DNA of 64,000 bases from the NCBI RefSeq assembly GCF_011045035.1, contig NZ_JAALAA010000001.1, forward strand, positions 186,001 through 250,000. Reading direction: 5' to 3'. A program made the position numbers and the translations under genes. Numbering within the stretch: the first letter of the stretch is position 1; each line of letters starts with the position of its first letter. Under the pieces are notes generated by a model that ran no database searches, was not told the DNA's origin, and saw nothing but the letters and a program-made list of their open reading frames with translations. Positions 52,739-60,952 of the stretch are shown piece after piece. Source of the stretch: Nocardioides turkmenicus. GTDB taxonomy: Bacteria; Actinomycetota; Actinomycetes; Propionibacteriales; Nocardioidaceae.

Positions 52739-53814
52739 CGTCTCGGTCGACGGTGGCCGCACGGATCCGCCGGCTTCCGTGGGGGCCCACGCTGACGACA
52801 GGGGCTGCCGGCGCCATCGCCTTCTGGGTCGGCGCCGTCTTCCCGGGGCCGGCGGGCGAGTTCCCGTACTACGCACCCCTGGGCGCCGTGGTGGCGATGT
52901 CCGCGACCGTGATGGGCTCGGTGCGCAAGTCCATCCAGAGCATCGTCAGCATCTGGCTGGGTTCGGCGATCGCCCTGGCCGTCGGGGCGGTGCTCTCGCC
53001 CAGCCCCGCGACGGTGGCGCTGGTGATCGCGGTGGGGACGATCGTGGGCACCTGGAGCTGGCTCGACGACACCGGCCACTGGGTTCCGACAGCGGCCCTG
53101 TTCGTCCTGATCATCGGAACCAAGGAGCCGGTGGCGTTCGTGAGCGCCTTCGGTGGACTCACCCTGATCGGGGCCGCGATCGGCGTCCTGATGACAGTGC
53201 TCTTCCCGCAGCTTCCGCTCGCGCCGTTGGAGCGGGCGATCAGCGACGTACGTGCGGAGGTGCTCGTCCAGCTCCGGCGGCTCGCGCACGCTCTGCGCGG
53301 GGACCGGCCACCGACCGAGAACGAATGGAGCGAACACCGAGCAGAGCTGGCGCCGGCGGTGCAGAACATGCGTGCCGCACGACAGCTCGTCGTCGAAGCA
53401 TCCCGCGCCAACAGGCGTCGGGAGCCCCACCGGAACCGCCTGGAACGACAGCTCGAGCAGGCGGCCAGCGTCGAGAGGGTGTGCTTCCTGGTCGAGGAGC
53501 TCACCCAGCTCCTCGAAGAGGAGGAGCGGGCGGAGAACGAGCACGTCGGGCTCGGCCCCGAGCTGCGGCCGCACACGGCGCATGCCCTGCTCGCGCTCGC
53601 GGACGTGGTGCAGTCCGGAGACGTACGGACCGTCGACCCGGAGGTCAGGGCGGATGCGCAGGAAGCCCTGTCCGCGCTGGTCGCCAGGATCCATGACGTA
53701 CGTGTGAGCGACTCCCCCGACGACGAGCTCTTCACCGCCGGCAGCATCGTCACCACCATCCGGCGGTGCCTGGAGACCCCGCGCCCGGTCAACGCCGAGC
53801 GTTCAGAGCGATAG
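52735..53814 (+). CDS. FUSC / aromatic-acid-exporter-like membrane protein
   Basis: A 359-residue protein. The first 165 residues hold about six hydrophobic segments with the FUSC-type pattern (YYAPLGAVVAMSATVMGSVRKSIQSIVSIWLGSAIALAVGAVL). A long cytoplasmic helical region follows (RLERQLEQAASVERVCFLVEELTQLLEEEER). Known FUSC proteins export aromatic acids or fusaric acid. The GTG at 52735 overlaps a leader frame. The CPA1 antiporter gene follows after 18 bases. Confidence 0.75.
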   Translation: MTSRSTVAARIRRLPWGPTLTTGAAGAIAFWVGAVFPGPAGEFPYYAPLGAVVAMSATVMGSVRKSIQSIVSIWLGSAIALAVGAVLSPSPATVALVIAVGTIVGTWSWLDDTGHWVPTAALFVLIIGTKEPVAFVSAFGGLTLIGAAIGVLMTVLFPQLPLAPLERAISDVRAEVLVQLRRLAHALRGDRPPTENEWSEHRAELAPAVQNMRAARQLVVEASRANRRREPHRNRLERQLEQAASVERVCFLVEELTQLLEEEERAENEHVGLGPELRPHTAHALLALADVVQSGDVRTVDPEVRADAQEALSALVARIHDVRVSDSPDDELFTAGSIVTTIRRCLETPRPVNAERSER

Positions 53815-53832
53815 CTCGGGGACGGAGGGGGC

Positions 53833-55122
53833 ATGACCGCGGACCTCGTCTACGTCGTGGCGGGAGCCAGCCTGCTGCTGGCGATCGTGCTGCCCGACCT
53901 TCTGCACCGATGGGCGATCTCGGCGCCGATGGTGCTGGTCGGGGTCGGCATGCTGATCGGGCTCACCCCGCTCCCCGACGGCCTGCCCCTGGACCCGCAC
54001 GCCAACCGTGCCGCGATCGAGCACACCACGGAGGTGGTCGTCATCGTGGCGCTGATGGGCGTCGGCCTGGCCCTCGACCGGCCGCTCGTGCTCCGTGATC
54101 GCGCGACCTGGGGCACGTGGTCGCCGACCTGGCGGCTGCTGGTGATCGGGATGCCCGTCACCATCGCGGTCGTCGCCGTCCTCGGCTGGGCCGCCGGGCT
54201 CGCGCCCGCGGTGGCGATCCTCCTGGGCGCGGCACTCGCGCCCACCGATCCGGTGCTGGCCTCCGACGTCCAGGTCGCCGGCCCGCAGACCGGGGACCGC
54301 GACGTCGACGAGGTCGACGAGGTCCGCTTCACGCTCACCTCGGAGGCCGGCCTGAACGACGGCCTGGCCTTCCCCTTCGTGTACGTCGCGATCCTGCTCG
54401 CCACCGAGGGTGCCGTGTCGGGCTGGGCCCTGGAGTGGGTCGGCTTCTACGTGGTGGCGAAGGTCGTGATCGGCGTCTTCGCCGGCGCGCTGGTCGGGAA
54501 GGCGCTGGCCTACGTCGCCTTCCGGTCAAGCAACCGGGCTCTGCGCGTCGCCGAGCGGGGTGAGTCGCTGCTCGCCCTGGCGGCGCTGATCGCGTCGTAC
54601 GGCGTCGGCGAGGTCCTCGGCGGCTACGGCTTCCTGTCAGTCTTCTTCTGCGCCATCTCCTTCCGTTCTGCCGAGCGCTCGCACGACTACCACGCCGCCA
54701 TGCACGAGGTGGCCGAGCGGCTCGAACGGCTGCTGACGCTCTTCGTGCTGCTCGTCCTCGGCATCGCGCTCACCCGCGGCCTGCTCGAGGCGCTCGACTG
54801 GCGCGGCATCGCGATCGGGCTGGCGCTGATCCTGGTGGTGCGCCCGGCGGCCGGGATCCTGGCCCTGGCTCCCTGGCCGGGTCGACAGCACGGCGAGACC
54901 GCCCTCACCCGGCATCAGCGGTGGGCGGCGGCCTTCTTCGGAGTCCGTGGCATCGGGTCGCTCTACTACGTCGCGTACGCCGCCGGGGAGGATGCGTCCT
55001 TGGCCGACGACTGGCTGTGGTCCACCATCGCCTTCACCGTCGTCGCCTCGGTCCTGATCCACGGAATCCTCGCCACCCCGGTGATGACGTGGATCGAGGA
55101 ACGGACATCTCATCACCGATGA
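53833..55122 (+). CDS. Na+(K+)/H+ antiporter, CPA1 family
   Basis: A 429-residue membrane protein with about 12 helices. The ion-site motifs of CPA1 antiporters are visible: APTDPVLASDV near 136 and SEAGLNDGLAFPF near 173. GVRGIGSLYYVAYA near 370 is the conserved late motif. It exchanges monovalent cations for protons. GGAGG precedes the ATG. It probably shares an operon with the FUSC protein; a link between exporting acids and pH control is inference. Confidence 0.87.
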   Translation: MTADLVYVVAGASLLLAIVLPDLLHRWAISAPMVLVGVGMLIGLTPLPDGLPLDPHANRAAIEHTTEVVVIVALMGVGLALDRPLVLRDRATWGTWSPTWRLLVIGMPVTIAVVAVLGWAAGLAPAVAILLGAALAPTDPVLASDVQVAGPQTGDRDVDEVDEVRFTLTSEAGLNDGLAFPFVYVAILLATEGAVSGWALEWVGFYVVAKVVIGVFAGALVGKALAYVAFRSSNRALRVAERGESLLALAALIASYGVGEVLGGYGFLSVFFCAISFRSAERSHDYHAAMHEVAERLERLLTLFVLLVLGIALTRGLLEALDWRGIAIGLALILVVRPAAGILALAPWPGRQHGETALTRHQRWAAAFFGVRGIGSLYYVAYAAGEDASLADDWLWSTIAFTVVASVLIHGILATPVMTWIEERTSHHR

Positions 55123-55170
55123 GGCCACCTGGGCACCCGAAGGGTTGCCAGGCGTGGCATTCTGACCCGC

Positions 55171-55878
55171 ATGCCCCTGAGCCTGCCCCGCCTCGCATTC
55201 GCTCTCGTCGCCCTCCTGGCCGCGCTTCTCGTGATGACCTCCTGCGGTGAGGACGACCCGGCCAGGGGGCGTACGCCGAAGCAGGTGCTCGAGGCGGCGG
55301 AGAGCCATCTCGACGAGACCAGCGGGATCAACTTCTCAATCGCCTCCGACGACCTGCCCGGGGGCATCACCACGCTGAAGGCGGCGACCGGGACCCTGAC
55401 CCGCGAGCCCGCCTTCGAGGGCACGCTGACCGTCCCGGTGATGGGCACCGAGGCGCAGGTCGAGGTGGTCTCGGTCGACGGGGTCGTCCACGCGAAGCTG
55501 CCGTTCACGACCGAGTTCCAGGAGCTCGACCCGGCCGACTACGGCGTGCCCGACCCGGCTGCGCTGATCGCGCCCGAGACCGGCATCTCCTCGTTGCTCG
55601 CGGCGACCGAGGACGTCAAGATCGGCAAGTCCGTGCGCGGAGGCGCCGACAACGACGAGATCCTCTCGACCTACACCGGCACGCTCCCGGGCACGGCGGT
55701 CCAGAAGATCCTCGCCGGTGCCTCCGGCGACTTCGACGTCACCTACATCATCAACGACTCCGACGAGCTCACCGAGGCCACCATCGAGGGCCGCTTCAGC
55801 GGTGAGGGCGAGGCGGCGTACTCCTACACGATCGACATCACCGAGTACGGCGTCGAGAAGGAGATCGCCAAGCCGTGA
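55171..55878 (+). CDS. lprG: LppX/LprAFG-family lipoprotein (LprG-like)
   Basis: A 235-residue lipoprotein. The lipobox VMTSC puts the lipid on Cys25. The rest is the curved beta-sheet LolA-like fold (DDLPGGITTLKAATGTLTREPAFEGTL). In mycobacteria LprG carries triacylated glycolipids across the periplasm and is cotranscribed with the P55 transporter. Here too a P55-like gene follows with a four-base overlap, which supports the call strongly. Confidence 0.88.
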   Translation: MPLSLPRLAFALVALLAALLVMTSCGEDDPARGRTPKQVLEAAESHLDETSGINFSIASDDLPGGITTLKAATGTLTREPAFEGTLTVPVMGTEAQVEVVSVDGVVHAKLPFTTEFQELDPADYGVPDPAALIAPETGISSLLAATEDVKIGKSVRGGADNDEILSTYTGTLPGTAVQKILAGASGDFDVTYIINDSDELTEATIEGRFSGEGEAAYSYTIDITEYGVEKEIAKP

Positions 55879-57593
55879 GGGCCGTCCTCTGGCTCGCCGC
55901 GATCGCGGTGGCGTTCGCCGCCGCGGACACCTACGTCGTCGTGCTGGCGCTGCCGGACATGATGGCGGGCGTCGGGCTCTCGATCGAGGAGCTCCAGCGG
56001 GCCGCTCCGCTGATCTCGGGGTTCCTGCTGGGCTACGTGGCGGTGCTGCCGCTCATCGGGCGGCTCGCCGACCTGCTCGGGCACCTGCCGGTGCTCGTCG
56101 GCGGGCTGGTGGTCTTCGCCTTCGGCTCGTTCCTGACCGCGCTGTCGTGGGACCTGGCGGCGATGGTGGTCGGCCGGTTCTTCCAGGGGCTGGGCGGCGG
56201 CGCGCTGGTGCCCGCGACCCTCGCCCTGGTCGCGGCGCTCTACCCGGCCGAGCGCCGCGGGGTCCCGCTCGGCCTGGTCTCGGCGGTCCAGGAGCTCGGC
56301 TCCGTGCTCGGCCCGCTGATCGGCGCGGGCGTGCTCGCGGTCGCCGACTGGCGCGCGATCTTCCTGCTCAACCTCGCCGTCGGCGTCGTGCTGGCGGTCG
56401 CGATCCGGCGGCTGGGCCGCTCGGACCCTGCGCTGGCCCGGTCCACCCGGCCGGACCTGGTCGCGCTGCTGCTCCTGCTGGTCGCCGGCGTGGCATTCGT
56501 GCTCCTGGCCATCGAGCCCGCCGCCCTCGTCCAGGACCTGACCTGGGGCGCGCTCTACGTGCCCGCGGCCGGGTCGACCCGCTGGCTGACCCCGCTGGGC
56601 CTGGTCACGATCATCGCCACATCGGGCTTCTTGCTGAAGTGGGGCCTGCGGCCCGGCGTACGCCGCGTGCTAGGCCGGATCACCGCCGAGGTCGACCTCC
56701 TCGGTGCGCTGCTGCTCTCGATCGCCCTGGCCGGGGTGATCCTGGCCTTCGCGACCGCCGATCCCGAGGTGGCGGTCTTCTCCGACCAGGGGGTCTGGTA
56801 TCTGGTCGCGGGCGGGCTGGCGCTGCTCGGCTTCGTCTTCCACCTGCGCCGTGCGCAGGACCCGATCGTGCCGCGCGGAGCGTTCGCCCGGATGCCGGCG
56901 TGGGGCTCGGTGCTGATCTCGTTCTTCGTCGGCGCGGCGCTGGTGGCCGCGCTGATCGACGTGCCGCTCTTCGCCCGCACCACGATCTACGGCGACAGCC
57001 AGTTGAAGGCGGCCCTGGTGCTGCTGGAGTTCCTGGTCGCGCTGCCGGTGGGTGCGGTCCTGGGCGGCTTCCTCACCCGGCGACTGCCTGCCGGGGTGAT
57101 CGCGGGCGGCGGGATGCTGCTGGCGGCGGCGGCGTTCGTCTTCATGGCCCGCTGGGACGCCGAGGCGCTGCGCTCGGTGTCGGCGACGGTCGTGCTCGTG
57201 ACCGGCGGCCTTGGCTTCGGTCTCGCCCTGGCCCCGGTCAACGCCGCGATCCTGGCGACCACCGAGCAGTCGATGCACGGCCTGACCACCTCGTTCACCG
57301 TGGTGGCCCGGATGGTCGGCATGCTGGTCGGCATCTCGGCACTGACCACGATCGGCCTGCGTAGCTACTACGCCGCCCAGGCGGACCTGCCTTCGCTGTC
57401 GTCGGTGTGCACCGGCGGCGGCATGTGCGCGGAGTATCAGGACCTGCTCATCGGCGCCGCCATCGCCCAGGAGCACACCGTCTTCGCCGGCGCCGCCGTC
57501 TGCGCCGGGATCGCGGCAGTGCTCTCCGTGTTGCTGCTGCGGGGCGCGCCTACCCGGGCGCTGTCGCCGAGCGAGACCGTCACCGCGCTCTAG
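55875..57593 (+). CDS. P55-like MFS transporter
   Basis: A 572-residue transporter with about 14 helices, DHA2 type. It has DTYVVVLALPDMM in helix 1, the loop GRLADLLGHLPVLVGG, and motif C-like GPLIGAGVLAVADWRAIFLLN. A longer loop lies between helices near residue 420-460 with CTGGGMC near the end. It works with LprG in lipid or drug export in mycobacteria. The start is GTG overlapping the lprG stop (GTGA). Confidence 0.87.
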   Translation: MRAVLWLAAIAVAFAAADTYVVVLALPDMMAGVGLSIEELQRAAPLISGFLLGYVAVLPLIGRLADLLGHLPVLVGGLVVFAFGSFLTALSWDLAAMVVGRFFQGLGGGALVPATLALVAALYPAERRGVPLGLVSAVQELGSVLGPLIGAGVLAVADWRAIFLLNLAVGVVLAVAIRRLGRSDPALARSTRPDLVALLLLLVAGVAFVLLAIEPAALVQDLTWGALYVPAAGSTRWLTPLGLVTIIATSGFLLKWGLRPGVRRVLGRITAEVDLLGALLLSIALAGVILAFATADPEVAVFSDQGVWYLVAGGLALLGFVFHLRRAQDPIVPRGAFARMPAWGSVLISFFVGAALVAALIDVPLFARTTIYGDSQLKAALVLLEFLVALPVGAVLGGFLTRRLPAGVIAGGGMLLAAAAFVFMARWDAEALRSVSATVVLVTGGLGFGLALAPVNAAILATTEQSMHGLTTSFTVVARMVGMLVGISALTTIGLRSYYAAQADLPSLSSVCTGGGMCAEYQDLLIGAAIAQEHTVFAGAAVCAGIAAVLSVLLLRGAPTRALSPSETVTAL

Positions 57594-58141
57594 GAGGTCT
57601 CGACGTACTCCGGACGGGTGGAGCCCATCCGCTCATGGGTCGCGTTCCGCCGCCCGGATGCCCGCTCGACCACGCCGAGCGCGGCTCCGAGGCCGAAGGC
57701 CGGCATGTTGCCGTAGAGCGCCTCGACCTGGTCGGCCGGGACCCGGTAGGTCTCGTGCCAGATCCCGACGTCGCCGGTCGAGGCGGCGCGCCGGTTGAAG
57801 GCGGCCCACGCGGGAGCGTGCGTGAGCGACGGGTCCTTGGCGAACCGGCCCAGGTCCTCGACGCTGCGCCAGTACTGCACCGACATCAGCACCCGGCCCG
57901 ACCAGTAGCTGCGCGCCGAGAGCAGCCCGAGCTCGGGGTTCTTGGCGAGCTCGGCGAGCATCCTCGGCATCCCGACGAAGACCGGGAGCCAGCTGCGCAG
58001 CTTGTGCCAACGATGGATGCGCATCCCGATCAGGAAGACGATGACCTCGTCGGTGCCGGCATCGGCCACGCCGTGTCCTGGGATGACGCCGACCGGGACG
58101 TTCTTCGGAGCCTCGCGATAGGCCCGGGCGATCTTCGACAT
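57590..58141 (-). CDS. DUF4188 family protein
   Basis: A 183-residue protein matching DUF4188: VIVFLIGMRIHRWHKLRSWLPVF, YWRSVEDLGRFAKDPSLTHAPAWAAFNR, GDVGIWHETYRV and a tail after GNMPAFGLGAA. The fold is a dimeric alpha/beta barrel with a conserved His set, often called monooxygenase-like. It is divergent from the MerR gene at 58231 and convergent with the P55 gene, overlapping its stop by four bases. Confidence 0.8.
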   Translation of the reverse strand: MSKIARAYREAPKNVPVGVIPGHGVADAGTDEVIVFLIGMRIHRWHKLRSWLPVFVGMPRMLAELAKNPELGLLSARSYWSGRVLMSVQYWRSVEDLGRFAKDPSLTHAPAWAAFNRRAASTGDVGIWHETYRVPADQVEALYGNMPAFGLGAALGVVERASGRRNATHERMGSTRPEYVETS

Positions 58142-58154
58142 TCGGTCCCCCTGA

Positions 58155-58198
58155 CTGGATAGCGACAGTATCTAATCTAGGATAGTGCTCCTATCCAG
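58155..58198. promoter_or_regulatory. MerR-type operator region
   Basis: Within the 89-bp divergent gap, GGATAG-N5-CTATCC forms a perfect inverted repeat at 58180-58196. A further CTGGATAG at 58155-58162 pairs with CTATCCAG at 58191-58198. Repeats of the GGATAG half site are expected targets of the adjacent MerR protein. Confidence 0.6.
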
Positions 58199-58230
58199 CA
58201 CGGCTGTCAACCAGTTTCCACGGAGGAACG

Positions 58231-58863
58231 ATGCGGATCTCCGAGCTCGCCGACTTGACCGGCGTGAGTGTCGCGACGATCAAGTACTACGTACGCGAGG
58301 GCCTCCTCTCCCCCGGCCGGAAGCTCTCCGAGCGTCTGGCCGACTACGACGACCGGCACGTACGCCGCCTGCGCCTGCTCCGCGTGCTGCGCGACGTCGG
58401 CGCGGTGCCGGTCGGCGCGCTCAAAGCTCTGGTCGACGCGACGCAGGACCGCAGCGCGACGGTCCACGACATGTTCGGCAAGGCCTGCGACGCGCTCCGC
58501 GTCGAGACGGCGGTGCCGGCGTCCCGCGACGACCACACCCGGGCGCTCGCCGACCAGATCGTCGACCAGGCGGGATGGACGAAGGTGAGGCCCGACGCGC
58601 CTGAGCGCGACCACCTGGCCGACATCATCAAGGTCATCCTCGACAGCGGTCTGTCCACCGACCCCGAGGGCGCTGCGGCCTATCTCCCCCTCGTCGACGC
58701 GATCGCCGCCTACGAGCTCGACCAGATCGACGCCGGCCAGGACCGCGAGACGATGATGGAGCAGATGGTCCTGGGCCAGGTCGTCCTCGGGGAGTTCCTG
58801 CTGTGCCTGCGCCGGCTGGCCCACGAGCACCACAGCGCTCTGCGGTTCGCCGAGCGCCGCTGA
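58231..58863 (+). CDS. MerR-family regulator
   Basis: A 210-residue regulator. Its MerR helix-turn-helix is at 1-40 (MRISELADLTGVSVATIKYYVREGLL) with the wing and dimer helix to about 110. A 100-residue acidic helical C-terminal domain of unknown ligand follows. It lacks the metal-binding cysteines of MerR/CueR. ACGGAGGAACG lies before the ATG. The divergent DUF4188 gene is the likely target. Its end is 15 bases from the convergent P450 gene. Confidence 0.87.
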   Translation: MRISELADLTGVSVATIKYYVREGLLSPGRKLSERLADYDDRHVRRLRLLRVLRDVGAVPVGALKALVDATQDRSATVHDMFGKACDALRVETAVPASRDDHTRALADQIVDQAGWTKVRPDAPERDHLADIIKVILDSGLSTDPEGAAAYLPLVDAIAAYELDQIDAGQDRETMMEQMVLGQVVLGEFLLCLRRLAHEHHSALRFAERR

Positions 58864-58878
58864 CCCACCCGATCCGGC

Positions 58879-60078
58879 CTACCCGGTCCGGATCCGCAGC
58901 CGCTCGCGAGCCGGGATCCGCGGATAGGTGCTCCCGCGCCCGACCACGCTCCAGGTGGCGGTCGCGAAGACCTCGACGGTGGCGGAGATCATCGCGATCG
59001 TGGCGGGCTCGCCGGGACACCGGTGACCCTCGGCCGGGTCTCCCCCGCCCTGCGGGACGAGCTCGAACGCGTCGACGTCCCGGCCGACGAACCGCTCGGC
59101 GGAGAAGGTGTACGGCGCGGACCAGGTGCCCGGGTCCAGGTTGGTCCCGGGCACGTCGAGGACGACCCGCTGTCCGGGAGAGACCATCTGGCCGTCCCAG
59201 TCGGCATCCTGCCGCGCGACGCCGGCGAGCGCCGGCACGAACGGGAAGAGGCGGCGTACCTCCTGGGTGAAGGCATGCCGCTTCGACGCCTCCTCGGCGA
59301 GACCCGGCCGCAGCCGCGGCTCGTCGTCGAGGGACTGGACGGCGAAGGTGCCGAGGTAGGCCACCGCGACGGCGGGACGCAGGACGTTGAGCAGCTCGAT
59401 CGCGGCCACCGGGACCGGCAGCAGGTCGCCGTGCGGGTCGCGCCACGAGGCGATGGTCTCCACAGGTGTCGACGGTGGCGGCGACGGGGCCGTCGAGGCG
59501 GCCGACCGCGCCTCCCGGATCAGTCCCCGCGCCCAGCGGTTCGCCCACAGCCGGGCTGCCCAGGCGGTCGCGTAGGACGGCCCCGCGATCCCGAAGCCGT
59601 CGACGATCGCGGCGAGCCGCTTCCCGACCTTGCCGGGGTCGCGCACGGAGATGCCGGCCCACTCGAGGACCGCGCGGCCGTAGACCTCGGCCAGCAGGCC
59701 GAACACGCTCACCGTCTCCCCGTGACGCTCCCGGAGGGCCGCGCCCAGGTGGCGGCGTACGAGGTCTTGCAGGGTCGTGTCCGCGTCGTCGAGCAATTCG
59801 AGGAAGTGGGCCTTGCGCTGCAGGTGCTCCTCCCCGTCGAGACCGTGGACGGCGCCACGGCCGAAGAGCAGGGCTGCCAGCGGGGCCGGCACCGCACCGG
59901 TGCGGCGGATGAGCGCGGGATCGTAGAAGCGGCGTACGGAGGCAGGACCGCTCACGACCAGGGCATCGCTCCCGAGCAGCTTGACCGGGCAGACCGGCGG
60001 GTCGCCGGCACGCCTCCGGGCGTCGGGGATCGCGTGGTAGCCGTGCCGGAGCAGGTCCGCGGCGAGATCGCGGGTCAT
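58879..60078 (-). CDS. Cytochrome P450, CYP152-type peroxygenase
   Basis: A 399-residue P450. The heme-ligand loop is VPQGGGDPAEGHRCPGE with Cys354, the pattern of CYP152 fatty-acid peroxygenases, which use H2O2 and replace the normal FxxGxxxCxG loop. QEVRRLFPFVPALAGVA (K-helix) and GLDGEEHLQRKAHFLEL (C-helix) also fit. Members hydroxylate or decarboxylate fatty acids. GGGAG precedes the ATG. It lies 11 bases after the cysteine-rich small gene, so the two are probably one transcript; a catalase is encoded nearby. Confidence 0.88.
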   Translation of the reverse strand: MTRDLAADLLRHGYHAIPDARRRAGDPPVCPVKLLGSDALVVSGPASVRRFYDPALIRRTGAVPAPLAALLFGRGAVHGLDGEEHLQRKAHFLELLDDADTTLQDLVRRHLGAALRERHGETVSVFGLLAEVYGRAVLEWAGISVRDPGKVGKRLAAIVDGFGIAGPSYATAWAARLWANRWARGLIREARSAASTAPSPPPSTPVETIASWRDPHGDLLPVPVAAIELLNVLRPAVAVAYLGTFAVQSLDDEPRLRPGLAEEASKRHAFTQEVRRLFPFVPALAGVARQDADWDGQMVSPGQRVVLDVPGTNLDPGTWSAPYTFSAERFVGRDVDAFELVPQGGGDPAEGHRCPGEPATIAMISATVEVFATATWSVVGRGSTYPRIPARERLRIRTG

Positions 60079-60089
60079 GGTGGCTCCCG

Positions 60090-60338
60090 TCAGGAGCCGC
60101 TGGTGACCCGGTCGCTCACGCCCGTCACCCCCACCGCGTGGGCGCAGTGGGCACAGCAGAAGACGTGCTCCTCGTTCTGCACCCCGTGCCCCAGGATGCG
60201 GATGCCGCAGTTGACGCACACCGGCGCGATCACCGCCACCGCACACTCGATCGAGTCGAACACATGGTGCTCACCCGAGGCCGTCGTGACCTCGAAGCTC
60301 TCGTCGTAGTCGTTGCCGCACGTGACGCACTTACCCAT
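60090..60338 (-). CDS. Cysteine-rich small metal-binding protein
   Basis: An 82-residue protein with nine Cys: CVTCG near 4-8, a lone Cys in IECAVA, CVNCG near 41-45 and CCAHCAH near 61-67, plus several His. This could bind two zinc ions as stacked treble-clef or rubredoxin-like knuckles. AAAGGA precedes the ATG. It lies directly upstream of the P450 gene. Function is unknown; prokaryotic metallothionein-like proteins are one comparison. Confidence 0.7.
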   Translation of the reverse strand: MGKCVTCGNDYDESFEVTTASGEHHVFDSIECAVAVIAPVCVNCGIRILGHGVQNEEHVFCCAHCAHAVGVTGVSDRVTSGS

Positions 60339-60387
60339 GGTCGGTCCTTTCGTTGCACTTGGCACCGGGCTTCACACCAGACGCCGC

Positions 60388-60418
60388 GCGGCCCGGGGCC
60401 CTCGGGGCACCGGGCCGC
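60388..60418 (-). terminator. Terminator after the GPGG membrane protein
   Basis: GCGGCCCGG (60388-60396) pairs with CCGGGCCGC (60410-60418), with further pairing inside the loop. It lies eight bases after the stop of the 47-residue protein (60426). Confidence 0.7.
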
Positions 60419-60425
60419 ACGGTGT

Positions 60426-60569
60426 CTACGTGAAGATGCTCACCCCACCGGGGCCGACCAACAGACCGACCACGATGAGGACCGCTCCCCACAGGATTTG
60501 GCCGCGAACCAGCGACACGATGCCAGCGATCACCAGGACTGCCGCGATCAGCCAAAGAATTGTTGCCAT
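60426..60569 (-). CDS. 47-residue GPGG-motif small membrane protein
   Basis: ATG 60569 to TAG 60426 encodes 47 residues with two hydrophobic helices (ILWLIAAVLVIAGIVSLV and ILWGAVLIVVGLLV) joined by a short RGQ turn and ending in GPGGVSIFT. GAGGTGA is at good spacing. It resembles the small actinobacterial GPGG-motif membrane proteins. It probably forms a helical hairpin in the membrane; the role is unknown. Confidence 0.8.
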   Translation of the reverse strand: MATILWLIAAVLVIAGIVSLVRGQILWGAVLIVVGLLVGPGGVSIFT

Positions 60570-60607
60570 TCGATCTCACCTCGGTGTGTAGTTGTTGCGG
60601 GGGATGC

Positions 60608-60850
60608 TCAGACCTTGTCGTCCAAGCGGCTGCGGAGCAGGGCCTTCGCTTCCTCGGCTCCTTGCACGGAGTTGGCCTGCGCGCGGACGAACAGGTCTTC
60701 CAGGTCGCTGTCCTTCGAGCGGCGCGCGTCCTCGATGTAGGTCTCCAGACGCAGCGCGTTGTCGAGGCATGCCTCGGTGAACCAGATGAGGTTGTAGTCC
60801 TTGTCAGGGGTGCCCGTGACAGCTCCGGTCTCAACGCTCTTCGTGGTCAT
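60608..60850 (-). CDS. Small soluble protein of unknown function, stress-type promoter
   Basis: An 80-residue, mostly helical, charged protein (NLIWFTEACLDNALRLETYIEDARR, then DLEDLFVRAQANSVQGAEEAKALL). GAGGAG lies eight bases before the ATG. A GTTT-N15-GGGTAC promoter (60895-60919) points to a sigma-B/H-like stress regulon. Family not recognised. Confidence 0.65.
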   Translation of the reverse strand: MTTKSVETGAVTGTPDKDYNLIWFTEACLDNALRLETYIEDARRSKDSDLEDLFVRAQANSVQGAEEAKALLRSRLDDKV

Positions 60851-60894
60851 GCGGATCACTCCTCATGAGTTCTCTCTCCCTTGCAGCCCCCTCG

Positions 60895-60919
60895 GTACCC
60901 AGCCTGCGGGCCCGCAAAC
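60895..60919 (-). promoter_or_regulatory. Sigma-B/H-like promoter
   Basis: On the minus strand GTTT (60919-60916), 15 bases, then GGGTAC (60900-60895) match the stress-sigma consensus GTTT-N14-16-GGGTAY of actinobacteria. It is 45 bases before the start at 60850. Confidence 0.55.
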
Positions 60920-60952
60920 CCTCGTGTCCGCGCTGAACCTGCGGATTCGGGC

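Noticed and set aside
50138..52876. A long antisense frame across parC.
   Set aside because: Low-complexity Arg/Gly/Asp translation typical of antisense GC-rich frames; parC on the plus strand has clear catalytic motifs.
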